5,934 bases of DNA, taken from JBMNRY01 sp050944915 (GTDB lineage Bacteria; Bacillota; Limnochordia; JAAZLZ01). The stretch spans positions 1-5,934 of the forward strand of contig JBMNRY010000112.1 of the NCBI GenBank assembly GCA_050944915.1, in the 5' to 3' direction. The position numbers and the translations under genes are program-made. The first letter of the stretch is position 1. Each line of letters begins with the position of its first letter. The notes beneath the pieces are model-generated. The model had not been told where the DNA came from. It worked only from the letters and a program-made list of their open reading frames with translations, and made no database searches. Below, piece by piece: positions 1-5,602 of the stretch.

Positions 1-4
1 AATG

Positions 5-11
5 CCTCCTT
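5..11 (-). promoter_or_regulatory. Shine-Dalgarno site of a divergent gene starting just outside the window
   Basis: Read on the minus strand, the first bases of the window give AAGGAGG followed by CATT at the very edge. AAGGAGG is a full-strength SD. With normal spacing of 5-9 nt the start codon would fall one to five bases beyond position 1. This suggests a divergently transcribed gene to the left, of which no coding sequence is visible. The GAGGC of this SD can pair with GCCTC read from 32-28 on the same strand (5 bp, 19-nt loop), which could partly mask it. That pairing may be chance. Confidence 0.45.
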
Positions 12-85
12 ACAAACAAGTTGCTTAGAGGCTTATTTCCAGGGTGCTATGCGGTGACTCCTTTTTCTACCCAACTCTGGAAAAT

Positions 86-114
86 TAGACTGCCATTTTC
101 GCCATTCTTATACT
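86..114 (+). promoter_or_regulatory. Candidate sigma-A promoter for the nucleotidyltransferase
   Basis: TAGACT (86-91, four of six matches to TTGACA) is followed after exactly 17 nt by TATACT (109-114, five of six matches to TATAAT). Transcription would begin near 121 and give a 5' untranslated region of about 95 nt before the ATG at 216. This is the best-spaced pair I found upstream of the gene. The weak -35 box leaves it a candidate. A minus-strand TATAAG overlaps the -10 box (107-112) but has no usable -35 partner. Confidence 0.45.
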
Positions 115-182
115 ACCAAAAACACCAGGGGCAGGATTTCCCAGGAACCCAACCGAATTTTACATAGATGATGTTTACGTCG

Positions 183-208
183 AAGGGGGGATTGGCGCAG
201 TTTGCGCC
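183..208 (+). promoter_or_regulatory. Distant SD with intervening hairpin before the nucleotidyltransferase start
   Basis: The only SD-like purine run ahead of the ATG at 216 is AAGGGGGG at 183-190, 25 nt away and too far for normal initiation. Between them lies a perfect hairpin, GGCGCA (194-199), loop GTT, TGCGCC (203-208). If this 15-nt hairpin folds, the linear spacing falls to 10 nt, which is within the workable range. No SD is visible at the usual distance. An in-frame TAA at 210-212 rules out a longer protein, and a downstream start would remove part of the nucleotide-binding motif. The structure is seen in the sequence; its role in translation is inferred. Confidence 0.45.
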
Positions 209-215
209 CTAATTT

Positions 216-1196
216 ATGAAAGTTATTCTACCGGTTGCCGGGGTGGGGACAAGGTTACGCCCCCATACCCATACAGTACCCAAGGCTTTAGTCCATGTGG
301 CCGGCAAACCCATCCTCGGTCACATTTTAGATGCCCTTAAACCTGTAGGGATTACGGAAGTGGTCTTAGTAGTCGGCTATCTGGGGGACCAAATCGTCAC
401 CTATGTCCAAGACCGCTATCCCTTCCAAGTCAAATTTGTAGAACAAGAAGAGCGCAAAGGCCTCGGCCACGCTATCCATTTGGCGGCTCAAGCCGTTGGT
501 GAATCCGAGGAGCCCTTGCTCATCGTTTTAGGTGATACTGTCTTTGATGCCAACCTCATCGATGTGATCGCCAAAGGGACGACCGCCATCGGTGTGAAGG
601 AAGTAGACAATCCCCAGAATTTCGGCATCGTCGAGATGGAAAATGGGCGGGTCCGCCGTCTGGTGGAAAAGCCGGCCCAGCCCACTAGCAATTTAGCCGT
701 CGTCGGCGTTTATTACATCCAAAACCCCCAACTGCTGTTCAGCTGCCTGGAGGAAATCATCCGTCGGGATATCCGGGTCAAGGGGGAATACCAACTCACC
801 GATGCCCTACAGCTCATGGTGGACAAAGGAGAGCCTATGACCACCTTCCCCGTGGAAGACTGGTTCGACTGCGGAGCGCCGGCATCCCTACTGGCGACCA
901 ATAAGATCCTTTTGGAAAAACTAGGAGAAACTAGGGAAATCCAAGGTTCCATCATCATTCCTCCGGTCTGGATCGATCCCCAAGCCCAAGTGGAGAACTC
1001 CATCATCGGACCCTATGTTTCCATCGCCGCCGCTACAAATATCAGCAATTCCATCATCAGTAACAGCATCATCAACAAGGGCGGCCATGTGGAAAACATG
1101 CTCCTCGATGAATCGCTAATCGGGGAAAAAGCCGAAGTAAAAGGCACCTTCACCAAGTTAAACATTGGTGATTCCTCAAATATCCATCTTAGTTAG
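216..1196 (+). CDS. Sugar-phosphate nucleotidyltransferase (glucose-1-phosphate thymidylyl/uridylyltransferase-like)
   Basis: This 326-residue protein should transfer a nucleotidyl group from an NTP to a sugar 1-phosphate, making an activated sugar for cell-surface glycans. The N-terminal domain has the family signature GVGTRLRPHT (residues 9-18) with PK at 22-23, a GLGHAI base-binding motif (82-87), GD at 106-107 with the likely Mg-binding Asp107, EKP (151-153), GEYQLTDAL (190-198) and WFDCGAP (216-222). Residues from about 245 to 310 show isoleucine-rich hexapeptide repeats typical of a left-handed beta-helix tail, as in long RmlA-like enzymes. The ATG is fixed by an in-frame stop at 210-212. 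No rhamnose or other sugar-pathway gene is adjacent, so the substrate cannot be assigned; dTTP/glucose-1-phosphate is the family's commonest reaction. The gene stands alone on the plus strand and ends at a hairpin shared with the opposing operon. The family call is firm, the substrate is not. Confidence 0.93.
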   Translation: MKVILPVAGVGTRLRPHTHTVPKALVHVAGKPILGHILDALKPVGITEVVLVVGYLGDQIVTYVQDRYPFQVKFVEQEERKGLGHAIHLAAQAVGESEEPLLIVLGDTVFDANLIDVIAKGTTAIGVKEVDNPQNFGIVEMENGRVRRLVEKPAQPTSNLAVVGVYYIQNPQLLFSCLEEIIRRDIRVKGEYQLTDALQLMVDKGEPMTTFPVEDWFDCGAPASLLATNKILLEKLGETREIQGSIIIPPVWIDPQAQVENSIIGPYVSIAAATNISNSIISNSIINKGGHVENMLLDESLIGEKAEVKGTFTKLNIGDSSNIHLS

Positions 1197-1206
1197 CGAA
1201 TTTGGG

Positions 1207-1240
1207 AAAAAGGCCTGCCTTAAAGTTGGGACAGGCCTAT
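1207..1240 (-). terminator. Intrinsic terminator of the metG-tatD-HAD operon
   Basis: On the minus strand AGGCCTG (1238-1232) pairs perfectly with CAGGCCT (1217-1211) across a 14-nt loop. The stem runs straight into five T residues (1211-1207). The T tract is on the minus-strand 3' side only, so this hairpin terminates the leftward operon. It sits about 20 nt past the phosphatase stop codon, after the first hairpin at 1249-1276. Confidence 0.8.
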
Positions 1241-1248
1241 ACGATCGG

Positions 1249-1276
1249 GAAAACCTCCCTTTTAAGGGAGGTTTTC
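1249..1276. terminator. Symmetric terminator-like hairpin at the convergent junction
   Basis: GAAAACCTCCC (1249-1259) and GGGAGGTTTTC (1266-1276) form a perfect 11-bp inverted repeat around a 6-nt centre. Each arm ends in four T residues in its own reading direction, so it could act as an intrinsic terminator both ways. It is the only candidate for the plus-strand nucleotidyltransferase. It also overlaps the last codons and the stop (1262-1264) of the minus-strand phosphatase. The T tracts are short, so efficiency is uncertain. Confidence 0.6.
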
Positions 1277-2074
1277 GCCTAAGATGAACTTACGCAGGGC
1301 CACCGCTACCCCATCCTCATTATTATCCAAGGTGACGTAATCGGCCCGTTCTTTCGCCTCCGGGGCGCCATTGGCCATGGCCACGCTGAAGCCGCCGGCG
1401 GCGAAGAGATCTAAATCATTACAATTATCGCCGACGGTGAGGATGGACTCCCGGGGGATCTGGAGATAATCGGCCAGCCAGGCAAGGGCTTTTCCCTTAG
1501 AGGCCCGGTAATCTAAGACCTCCAGGATCCCCTGATCGGACCGGGTGAGGTATAGTTCATCGCCGCCAAGGGCTTTGAGTTCCTTATGGATCTCCTCCAA
1601 GAGCCCTTGTTCACCATACATAACGATCATGCTAGGAGGGCCCGCTTGGGCCGGCACCCGGCTGACATCATCGACCAAAGAAGTCGCCACCCGATAGCGG
1701 CGGCTAAACTCGATGGTCCTCTCCCACCCGGTATCAGCATACATCACATCATTGATATACACCTTAAAGTACACATCTTGGGTTCGCAAATAGCTTAAGA
1801 CTTCGGTGGCCAGAGGAACAGGCATGGGATAATGAACTAAGGTCTGCCTCGTCAAGATATCTTTCACCAGGGCCCCATTGTAGTTGATGGTCGGCAAGCG
1901 CAGTCCCAACTGTCGGGCATAGAAACCGGCGGAAGAGAACATCCGTCCCGTGGCAAAGGTCACCTCAACGCCCCGAGCCCTAACCTCATCGATGGCCCGC
2001 CGGTTAGCAGGACTGATTTCCTTCCCATCATCAAGCAGGGTCCCATCCATATCCAACGCAACTAATTTATACAT
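1262..2074 (-). CDS. Cof-type HAD-superfamily phosphatase
   Basis: The 270-residue protein is a cytoplasmic HAD hydrolase of the Cof/YidA group, which dephosphorylate small metabolites such as sugar phosphates and phosphorylated cofactors; the substrate here is unknown. All four HAD motifs are visible: DMDGT (residues 8-12, nucleophile Asp8 and acid/base Asp10), ATGR (41-44), the motif III lysine in SKGKA (192-196) and GDNCND (215-220). The C2-type cap lies between motifs II and III, as usual for this group. I chose the ATG at 2074: AGGAG ends 6 nt before it, whereas the in-frame TTG at 2080 lies against the SD. The SD overlaps the tatD stop codon, with 11 nt between the genes. It is the last gene of the metG operon, and its own stop codon is inside the hairpin at 1249-1276. 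Length matches the family. Confidence 0.93.
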   Translation of the reverse strand: MYKLVALDMDGTLLDDGKEISPANRRAIDEVRARGVEVTFATGRMFSSAGFYARQLGLRLPTINYNGALVKDILTRQTLVHYPMPVPLATEVLSYLRTQDVYFKVYINDVMYADTGWERTIEFSRRYRVATSLVDDVSRVPAQAGPPSMIVMYGEQGLLEEIHKELKALGGDELYLTRSDQGILEVLDYRASKGKALAWLADYLQIPRESILTVGDNCNDLDLFAAGGFSVAMANGAPEAKERADYVTLDNNEDGVAVALRKFILGENLP

Positions 2075-2085
2075 AGACAACTCCT

Positions 2086-2847
2086 TTAAGCAATCCCAAA
2101 TAATGCGCGGGCATTAGCCGTTGTGATCTGCGCGACCTCCTCGTAGGTGCGGTTCTGAAGCCGAGCCAACTGCTCGGCCACATAGCTGACATAGGCCGGT
2201 TCATTGCGCCGACCCCGATGGGGGGTCGGTGTTAAATAGGGGGCATCGGTTTCCACCAAAAGTCTATCGAGCGGAAGCCCTTTGGCCGTTTCCTGAAGTT
2301 TGCGGGCGTTGTTAAAGGTGATGGGCCCCGCAAAGGAGATGTAAAGCCCTAGGTCCATGTAGTCCCTAGCCATCTCGGCACTGCCTGAATAACAATGCAT
2401 AACCCCCGGCCCCACCCCTTCTTCCCTGAGGATCGTCAGGGTATCTTGGGCGGCATCCCGGCTATGGATGATAATCGGCATCCCCAAATCTTTAGCTAGG
2501 CGGATGTGGGCCCGGAAGGCCTCTTGCTGGACCTCCCGGGGAGAATGCTCGTAATAATAATCTAAGCCGGTCTCGCCGATGGCCACCACCTTGTCCCTTT
2601 GGGCCAAGCGGGCGATGGTCTCTAAGGCCTGGGGGCTGGCCTTTACGGCATCATGGGGATGGATGCCCACAGCCCCGTAGAATTGAGGATATTCCTGGGC
2701 CAATTCCACCGCCCGGCGGGAGGATGGCAGATCAAAGCCTACATTGATCACCCGCTCCACCCCGACTTTTCCCATATTCTCGATCACGTCGGCCAAATCG
2801 TCTTTATAAGCATGATGATTTAAGTGGGCATGGGTATCTATTAACAT
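2086..2847 (-). CDS. tatD: TatD-family metal-dependent hydrolase (DNase)
   Basis: This 253-residue TIM-barrel amidohydrolase belongs to the TatD family. Family members show Mg-dependent DNase activity, often 3' to 5' exonuclease activity, and the cellular role is still debated. Metal ligands are visible in order: the HAH pair (His6, His8), Glu92 in GETGLD, His128 in IIIHSRD, His151 in MHCYSG and Asp201 in ETDAPYL. The ATG at 2847 gives the typical family start MLIDTHAHL and has GGTGA 5 nt upstream, so I prefer it. An in-frame GTG at 2856 would overlap the metG stop as GTGA and add three residues, but no SD precedes it. Either way translation is probably coupled to metG. metG followed by tatD is a common order in Bacillota. 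Confidence 0.95.
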   Translation of the reverse strand: MLIDTHAHLNHHAYKDDLADVIENMGKVGVERVINVGFDLPSSRRAVELAQEYPQFYGAVGIHPHDAVKASPQALETIARLAQRDKVVAIGETGLDYYYEHSPREVQQEAFRAHIRLAKDLGMPIIIHSRDAAQDTLTILREEGVGPGVMHCYSGSAEMARDYMDLGLYISFAGPITFNNARKLQETAKGLPLDRLLVETDAPYLTPTPHRGRRNEPAYVSYVAEQLARLQNRTYEEVAQITTANARALFGIA

Positions 2848-2852
2848 GTCAC

Positions 2853-4769
2853 TCACCGTACTTTAGAGCCCGCGGGTAAGGAACTATCGGGGGTGAGCAA
2901 GCAGGGTTTCCCCTCGGGGTTAATGGCTGCTAAAAGCATCCCTTGAGATACTTCACCCCGCAATTTGGCCGGTTTGAGATTGGCTACCATGACGATCTGC
3001 TTCCCGACCAGATCCTCGGGCCGATAGTTCGTCGCGATCCCCGCGATGATCTGACGCCGTTCCCCTCCGAGATCGACCTGGAGTTTCAGGAGTTTATCGG
3101 CGCCCTTCACCTTGTCGGCTTCCAAGACATGGGCGATCCGCAGATCCAACTTGGCGAAATCTTCGATGCTGATCTGCTCCTTCGTCTCGGGCGCAGGAGC
3201 TTTGGGGGCTGGCTCAGCCGGGGCCTCCTCTACTTCCTCTTCTACTTCGATCCGGGGGAAGAGAGGTTTACCGCTGCTTAATTGGACTCCTGCTGACAAG
3301 CCGCCCCAGGCTGCTTCGGACAGGCGATGAGCGGCGATCTTATCTGTATAGCCCAACCGCTCCCAGAAGGTTTGGGCCGTTCTGGGGATAAAGGGGTAGA
3401 TATACAAGGCGATGACCCGCAGGGCTTCCGCCAGGTTATACATCACCCGGGACAGCTCTTCCTGACGGTCTTCCCGGGCTAAGACCCAAGGGGCTGCCTC
3501 ATCGATATATTTATTTACAGCACCTACGAATCTCCAGATGGTGGCCAGGGCCCCACTGGGATCAACCTTGTCCATCTGGCTGCTAAAAGTCGTTAAAGCT
3601 TCGGCCGCTGCTTCCCGCAGAGCCACATCTAAGGGCCGCTCTGGTCCCGGTTCAGGGATCTGGCCTTGGTAATACTTTTTCATCATCGCCGAGGTGCGAT
3701 GGAGGAGGTTGCCTAAGTCGTTGGCCAAATCGGCGTTGATCCGGCCGATTAGGGCCTCCAGGGAGAAATTACCGTCGGCACCGAAGGAGATCTCCCGCAG
3801 GAGGAAATAGCGGATGGCATCGACACCATAGCGGTCGATGAGGACCAAGGGATCGACCACATTCCCCTTGGATTTAGACATCTTGTCGCTGTCGAGGAGC
3901 AACCAGCCGTGGCCGTAGACCTGTTTCGGCAGTTCCTCACCTAGGGCCATGAGGATGATGGGCCAGATGATGGTATGGAACCGGACGATCTCTTTGCCCA
4001 CTAGATGTACATCGGCAGGCCAGTATTTCCGGAACATCTCCTCATCATCGAGGTAACCGATGGCCGTTAAGTAATTGGTCAACGCGTCGAACCAAACATA
4101 GATCACATGGCCTTCATCGATGGGTACGGGAATGCCCCACTTAAAAGTCGTCCGGGAGACACAGAGATCCTCCAAACCACTTTTGATGAATTGAATCATC
4201 TCGTTGCGGCGGCTGGTCGGTTGGATGAACTCGGGGTTCGCTTCGATATGGGCTAATAGCCGATCCGCGTATTTGGAAAGGCGGAAAAAGTAGCTTTCTT
4301 CCTTGATCTGCTCCACCTTCCGGCCACAGTCGGGACAGTTGCCGTCGACCAACTTCGATTCCACCCAGAAAGTTTCACAAGGGGTGCAGTACCAACCGAT
4401 GTACTCACCTTTGTAAATGTCGCCCTTTTCGTAGATACGGCGGAAGATCTCCTGGACTACACGATGATGGCGCTCTTCGGTAGTCCGGATAAAGTCATCG
4501 AAGGAGATATCTAGTTTCTCCCAAAGATGTAGGAAATTGGCCACGATCTTGTCCACATAGGCCTTAGGTTCCTGACCTTTTTCCTTGGCGATCCGTTCGA
4601 TCTTTTGTCCGTGTTCATCGGAGCCCGTCAAAAAGAAGACATCTTTCCCCTGCAGGCGATGATAACGGGCGATGGCATCGGCGGCCACGGTGGTGTAGGC
4701 ATGGCCGATATGGAGATTATCGCTGGGGTAATAAATCGGTGTCGTGATATAAAAAGTCTCTTTCGCCAA
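2853..4769 (-). CDS. metG: Methionyl-tRNA synthetase with C-terminal tRNA-binding domain
   Basis: MetRS charges tRNA-Met with methionine using ATP. Numbered from the TTG at 4769 (638 residues), the class I catalytic core shows HIGH at 20-23 and KMSKS at 296-300. A zinc-binding insertion has two CxxC pairs, Cys128/Cys131 and Cys145/Cys148. The anticodon-binding helical domain follows, then an acidic, Pro/Ala-rich linker at about 508-530. An EMAP/Trbp111-like tRNA-binding OB domain follows to the end, which favours dimerisation and tRNA capture. The protein is full length and intact. Start choice: AAGGAGG (4784-4778) lies 8 nt before the TTG at 4769 but only 2 nt before the in-frame TTG at 4775, so the inner TTG is more likely and gives MAKETFYITTPIYYPS. 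The gene follows a methionine T-box leader and leads an operon with tatD and a HAD phosphatase. Confidence 0.97.
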   Translation of the reverse strand: MAKETFYITTPIYYPSDNLHIGHAYTTVAADAIARYHRLQGKDVFFLTGSDEHGQKIERIAKEKGQEPKAYVDKIVANFLHLWEKLDISFDDFIRTTEERHHRVVQEIFRRIYEKGDIYKGEYIGWYCTPCETFWVESKLVDGNCPDCGRKVEQIKEESYFFRLSKYADRLLAHIEANPEFIQPTSRRNEMIQFIKSGLEDLCVSRTTFKWGIPVPIDEGHVIYVWFDALTNYLTAIGYLDDEEMFRKYWPADVHLVGKEIVRFHTIIWPIILMALGEELPKQVYGHGWLLLDSDKMSKSKGNVVDPLVLIDRYGVDAIRYFLLREISFGADGNFSLEALIGRINADLANDLGNLLHRTSAMMKKYYQGQIPEPGPERPLDVALREAAAEALTTFSSQMDKVDPSGALATIWRFVGAVNKYIDEAAPWVLAREDRQEELSRVMYNLAEALRVIALYIYPFIPRTAQTFWERLGYTDKIAAHRLSEAAWGGLSAGVQLSSGKPLFPRIEVEEEVEEAPAEPAPKAPAPETKEQISIEDFAKLDLRIAHVLEADKVKGADKLLKLQVDLGGERRQIIAGIATNYRPEDLVGKQIVMVANLKPAKLRGEVSQGMLLAAINPEGKPCLLTPDSSLPAGSKVR

Positions 4770-4813
4770 TTCCAATCCCTCCTTAAAGGTTACTTTCCCT
4801 CAACGGGATCAAC

Positions 4814-4856
4814 AAAAAACCCTCCGCCCTGTGATTATCACCACAGGGGCGAAGGG
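4814..4856 (-). terminator. T-box regulated intrinsic terminator
   Basis: On the minus strand CCCTTCGCCCCTGTG pairs with CACAGGGCGGAGGG, with one bulged C and one G-U pair, and is followed by six T residues (4819-4814). The first bases of the stem (CCCT, 4856-4853) can instead pair with AGGG of the T-box sequence (4873-4870), so terminator and antiterminator exclude each other. About 30 nt separate its end from the metG SD. Confidence 0.9.
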
Positions 4857-5095
4857 ATACGCGTTACCACCCTGTTTTACCGCTCCCTCGCGGGTAGCGG
4901 CCTCTTCGAGTGCTCCCCGAAGGGAATACTCTAGCACGATAACGGGTGCGCCGACAGGGCCTACTCTCCTTCAGCCTGTAGTTCAGGGGCCATCTTCAGT
5001 AAACCACTCGGCACCGGCTTGCACCTTCCCCGGCTCTCTGCCGCCGAATCTGTCTACCTACTCCTCCCCATCATCACCTTTGGAGACTTAAATTC
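4814..5095 (-). promoter_or_regulatory. T-box riboswitch, methionine (AUG) specifier, controlling metG
   Basis: The leader senses uncharged tRNA-Met and permits transcription of metG when it is abundant. Stem I is recognisable: an AGTA motif of the specifier loop (5062-5059), GTAGAC (5057-5052) pairing with GTTTAC (5004-4999), TCGGC (5047-5043) pairing with GCCGA (5012-5008), and a GCCGG/CCGGT distal stem (5034-5030 with 5017-5013) carrying AG-rich and GGTGCAA elements. The codon in the specifier position, in GAAGATGG, is ATG (4993-4991), which agrees with the downstream gene. Further hairpins follow: one with a TTCG loop (4931-4908) and one with a GCGA loop (4900-4880). The T-box core is CAGGGTGGTAACGCG, whose TGGT bulge (4869-4866) matches a tRNA 3' end ACCA. 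The mutually exclusive terminator closes the element. Confidence 0.95.
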
Positions 5096-5101
5096 CCCCT
5101 T

Positions 5102-5130
5102 ACTATAGTAAAAAACTCCGCTCCTGTCAA
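5102..5130 (-). promoter_or_regulatory. Sigma-A promoter of the T-box metG operon
   Basis: TTGACA (5130-5125, perfect -35) is separated by exactly 17 nt from TATAGT (5107-5102, five of six -10 matches). Transcription would start near 5095, just ahead of T-box Stem I. The TGA stop of the upstream membrane-protein gene (5129-5127) lies inside the -35 box. The -10 region is part of the perfect 10-bp palindrome TACTATAGTA. Confidence 0.88.
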
Positions 5131-5405
5131 GACTCCCCGTCTTCTTCCCCTTTCTCCTCTTGACCCAAGGAACCGATGGCATATCCCACCAAAAGGGCCC
5201 CGATGATACTGGCTACGATATTGACACCATCAAGCATAAGACCCCAAACACCTAAAAGGCCGGTTCCTAACCAGGAGCCGATAACGCCAGCGATGATGGC
5301 TCCCCATACCTCTCCGGGATAAGGCTTTTTCACCAGATAGGTTTTGACCAGCCAACCTACTCCGCCACCGATGACCAAAAGCACGCCGCCTCCCAGGACA
5401 CCCAT
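5127..5405 (-). CDS. GlsB/YeaQ/YmgE-type small stress-associated membrane protein
   Basis: The 92-residue, glycine-rich hydrophobic protein has three likely membrane helices (about residues 3-20, 33-54 and 60-80) and a short acidic, charged C-terminal tail (EEKGEEDGES). The pattern GAIIAGVIGSWLGTGLL in the middle and the final VASIIGALLVGYAIG resemble the transglycosylase-associated family (Transgly_assoc, GlsB/YeaQ/YmgE), whose members are often stress induced but whose biochemical role is not established. The ATG at 5405 follows a strong AGGAGGT SD at normal distance. The gene lies upstream of the metG operon in the same orientation. No separate terminator is visible after it, and its stop codon sits in the next promoter. 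I found no convincing promoter for it. The family assignment rests on composition and motif memory. Confidence 0.8.
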   Translation of the reverse strand: MGVLGGGVLLVIGGGVGWLVKTYLVKKPYPGEVWGAIIAGVIGSWLGTGLLGVWGLMLDGVNIVASIIGALLVGYAIGSLGQEEKGEEDGES

Positions 5406-5421
5406 TGGTCCACCTCCTCGA

Positions 5422-5435
5422 TAGTAGGATTACTA
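5422..5435. repeat. Short dyad just upstream of the GlsB-like gene
   Basis: TAGTA (5422-5426) and TACTA (5431-5435) form a perfect inverted repeat around GGAT, a few bases upstream of the gene's SD (read on the minus strand). Two further TAGTA copies occur on the plus strand at 5525-5529 and 5535-5539. The dyad could be an operator or part of a weak mRNA hairpin near the ribosome site, or simple coincidence. Confidence 0.25.
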
Positions 5436-5488
5436 CCATTAGATGAACAAGCCGGGGCTTTTAGTCCAGGTTAATAATGGAAAATATC

Positions 5489-5501
5489 CCGCCAGGGGCG
5501 G
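5489..5501. repeat. Short GC-rich hairpin in the intergenic region
   Basis: CCGCC (5489-5493) and GGCGG (5497-5501) form a perfect 5-bp stem with a 3-nt loop. Read on the minus strand it is followed by GATATTTT, which is not a proper T tract, so a terminator role is weak. It lies between the terminator at 5556-5602 and the GlsB-like gene. Confidence 0.3.
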
Positions 5502-5555
5502 CCCGAAAAGTTGAAGTGAAATTTTAGTAGGTGGTAGTAAAGAAGCAGATGGATA

Positions 5556-5602
5556 GCAAAAAAGACCCCGCTACCCATAAGCAGAGAAAGGAGCGAGGTC
5601 TT
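5556..5602 (-). terminator. Minus-strand intrinsic terminator
   Basis: On the minus strand AAGACCTCGCT pairs with AGCGGGGTCTT (eleven pairs including one T-G wobble) across a 19-nt loop. A run of six T residues starts at 5563, two of them in the stem. Read on the plus strand the same arms have one C/A mismatch and no T tract, so the direction is leftward. It implies a minus-strand transcript coming from the right, presumably a gene or RNA lying mostly beyond 5934. It would insulate the GlsB-like gene from that transcript. Confidence 0.7.

Noticed and set aside
107..185. Divergent minus-strand promoter using TATAAG (112-107) or TAAAAT near 155-160
   Set aside because: The -10-like boxes exist, but no acceptable -35 box lies at 16-18 nt from either.
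2943..3330. Plus-strand open frames opposite the metG 3' half
   Set aside because: They are antisense shadows of a conserved coding region with clear MetRS domains.
4880..4931. Hairpins with TTCG and GCGA loops considered as a separate terminator or RNA
   Set aside because: They have no T tract and sit where T-box leaders carry their central stems, so they are best read as part of the riboswitch.
4605..5091. Plus-strand open frames across the metG start and T-box region
   Set aside because: They lie antisense to metG and to a well-supported T-box leader, their translations have no family features, and the leader structure explains the sequence.
5230..5439. Alternative minus-strand frame overlapping the GlsB-like gene
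   Set aside because: It is Arg/Trp-rich, lacks a good SD, and overlaps a frame with coherent membrane helices and a strong SD.
5421..5520. Sigma-A or general-stress sigma promoter for the GlsB-like gene
   Set aside because: The candidate -35/-10 pairs match three or four of six positions with poor spacing, and no GTTT/GGG-type stress promoter was found.
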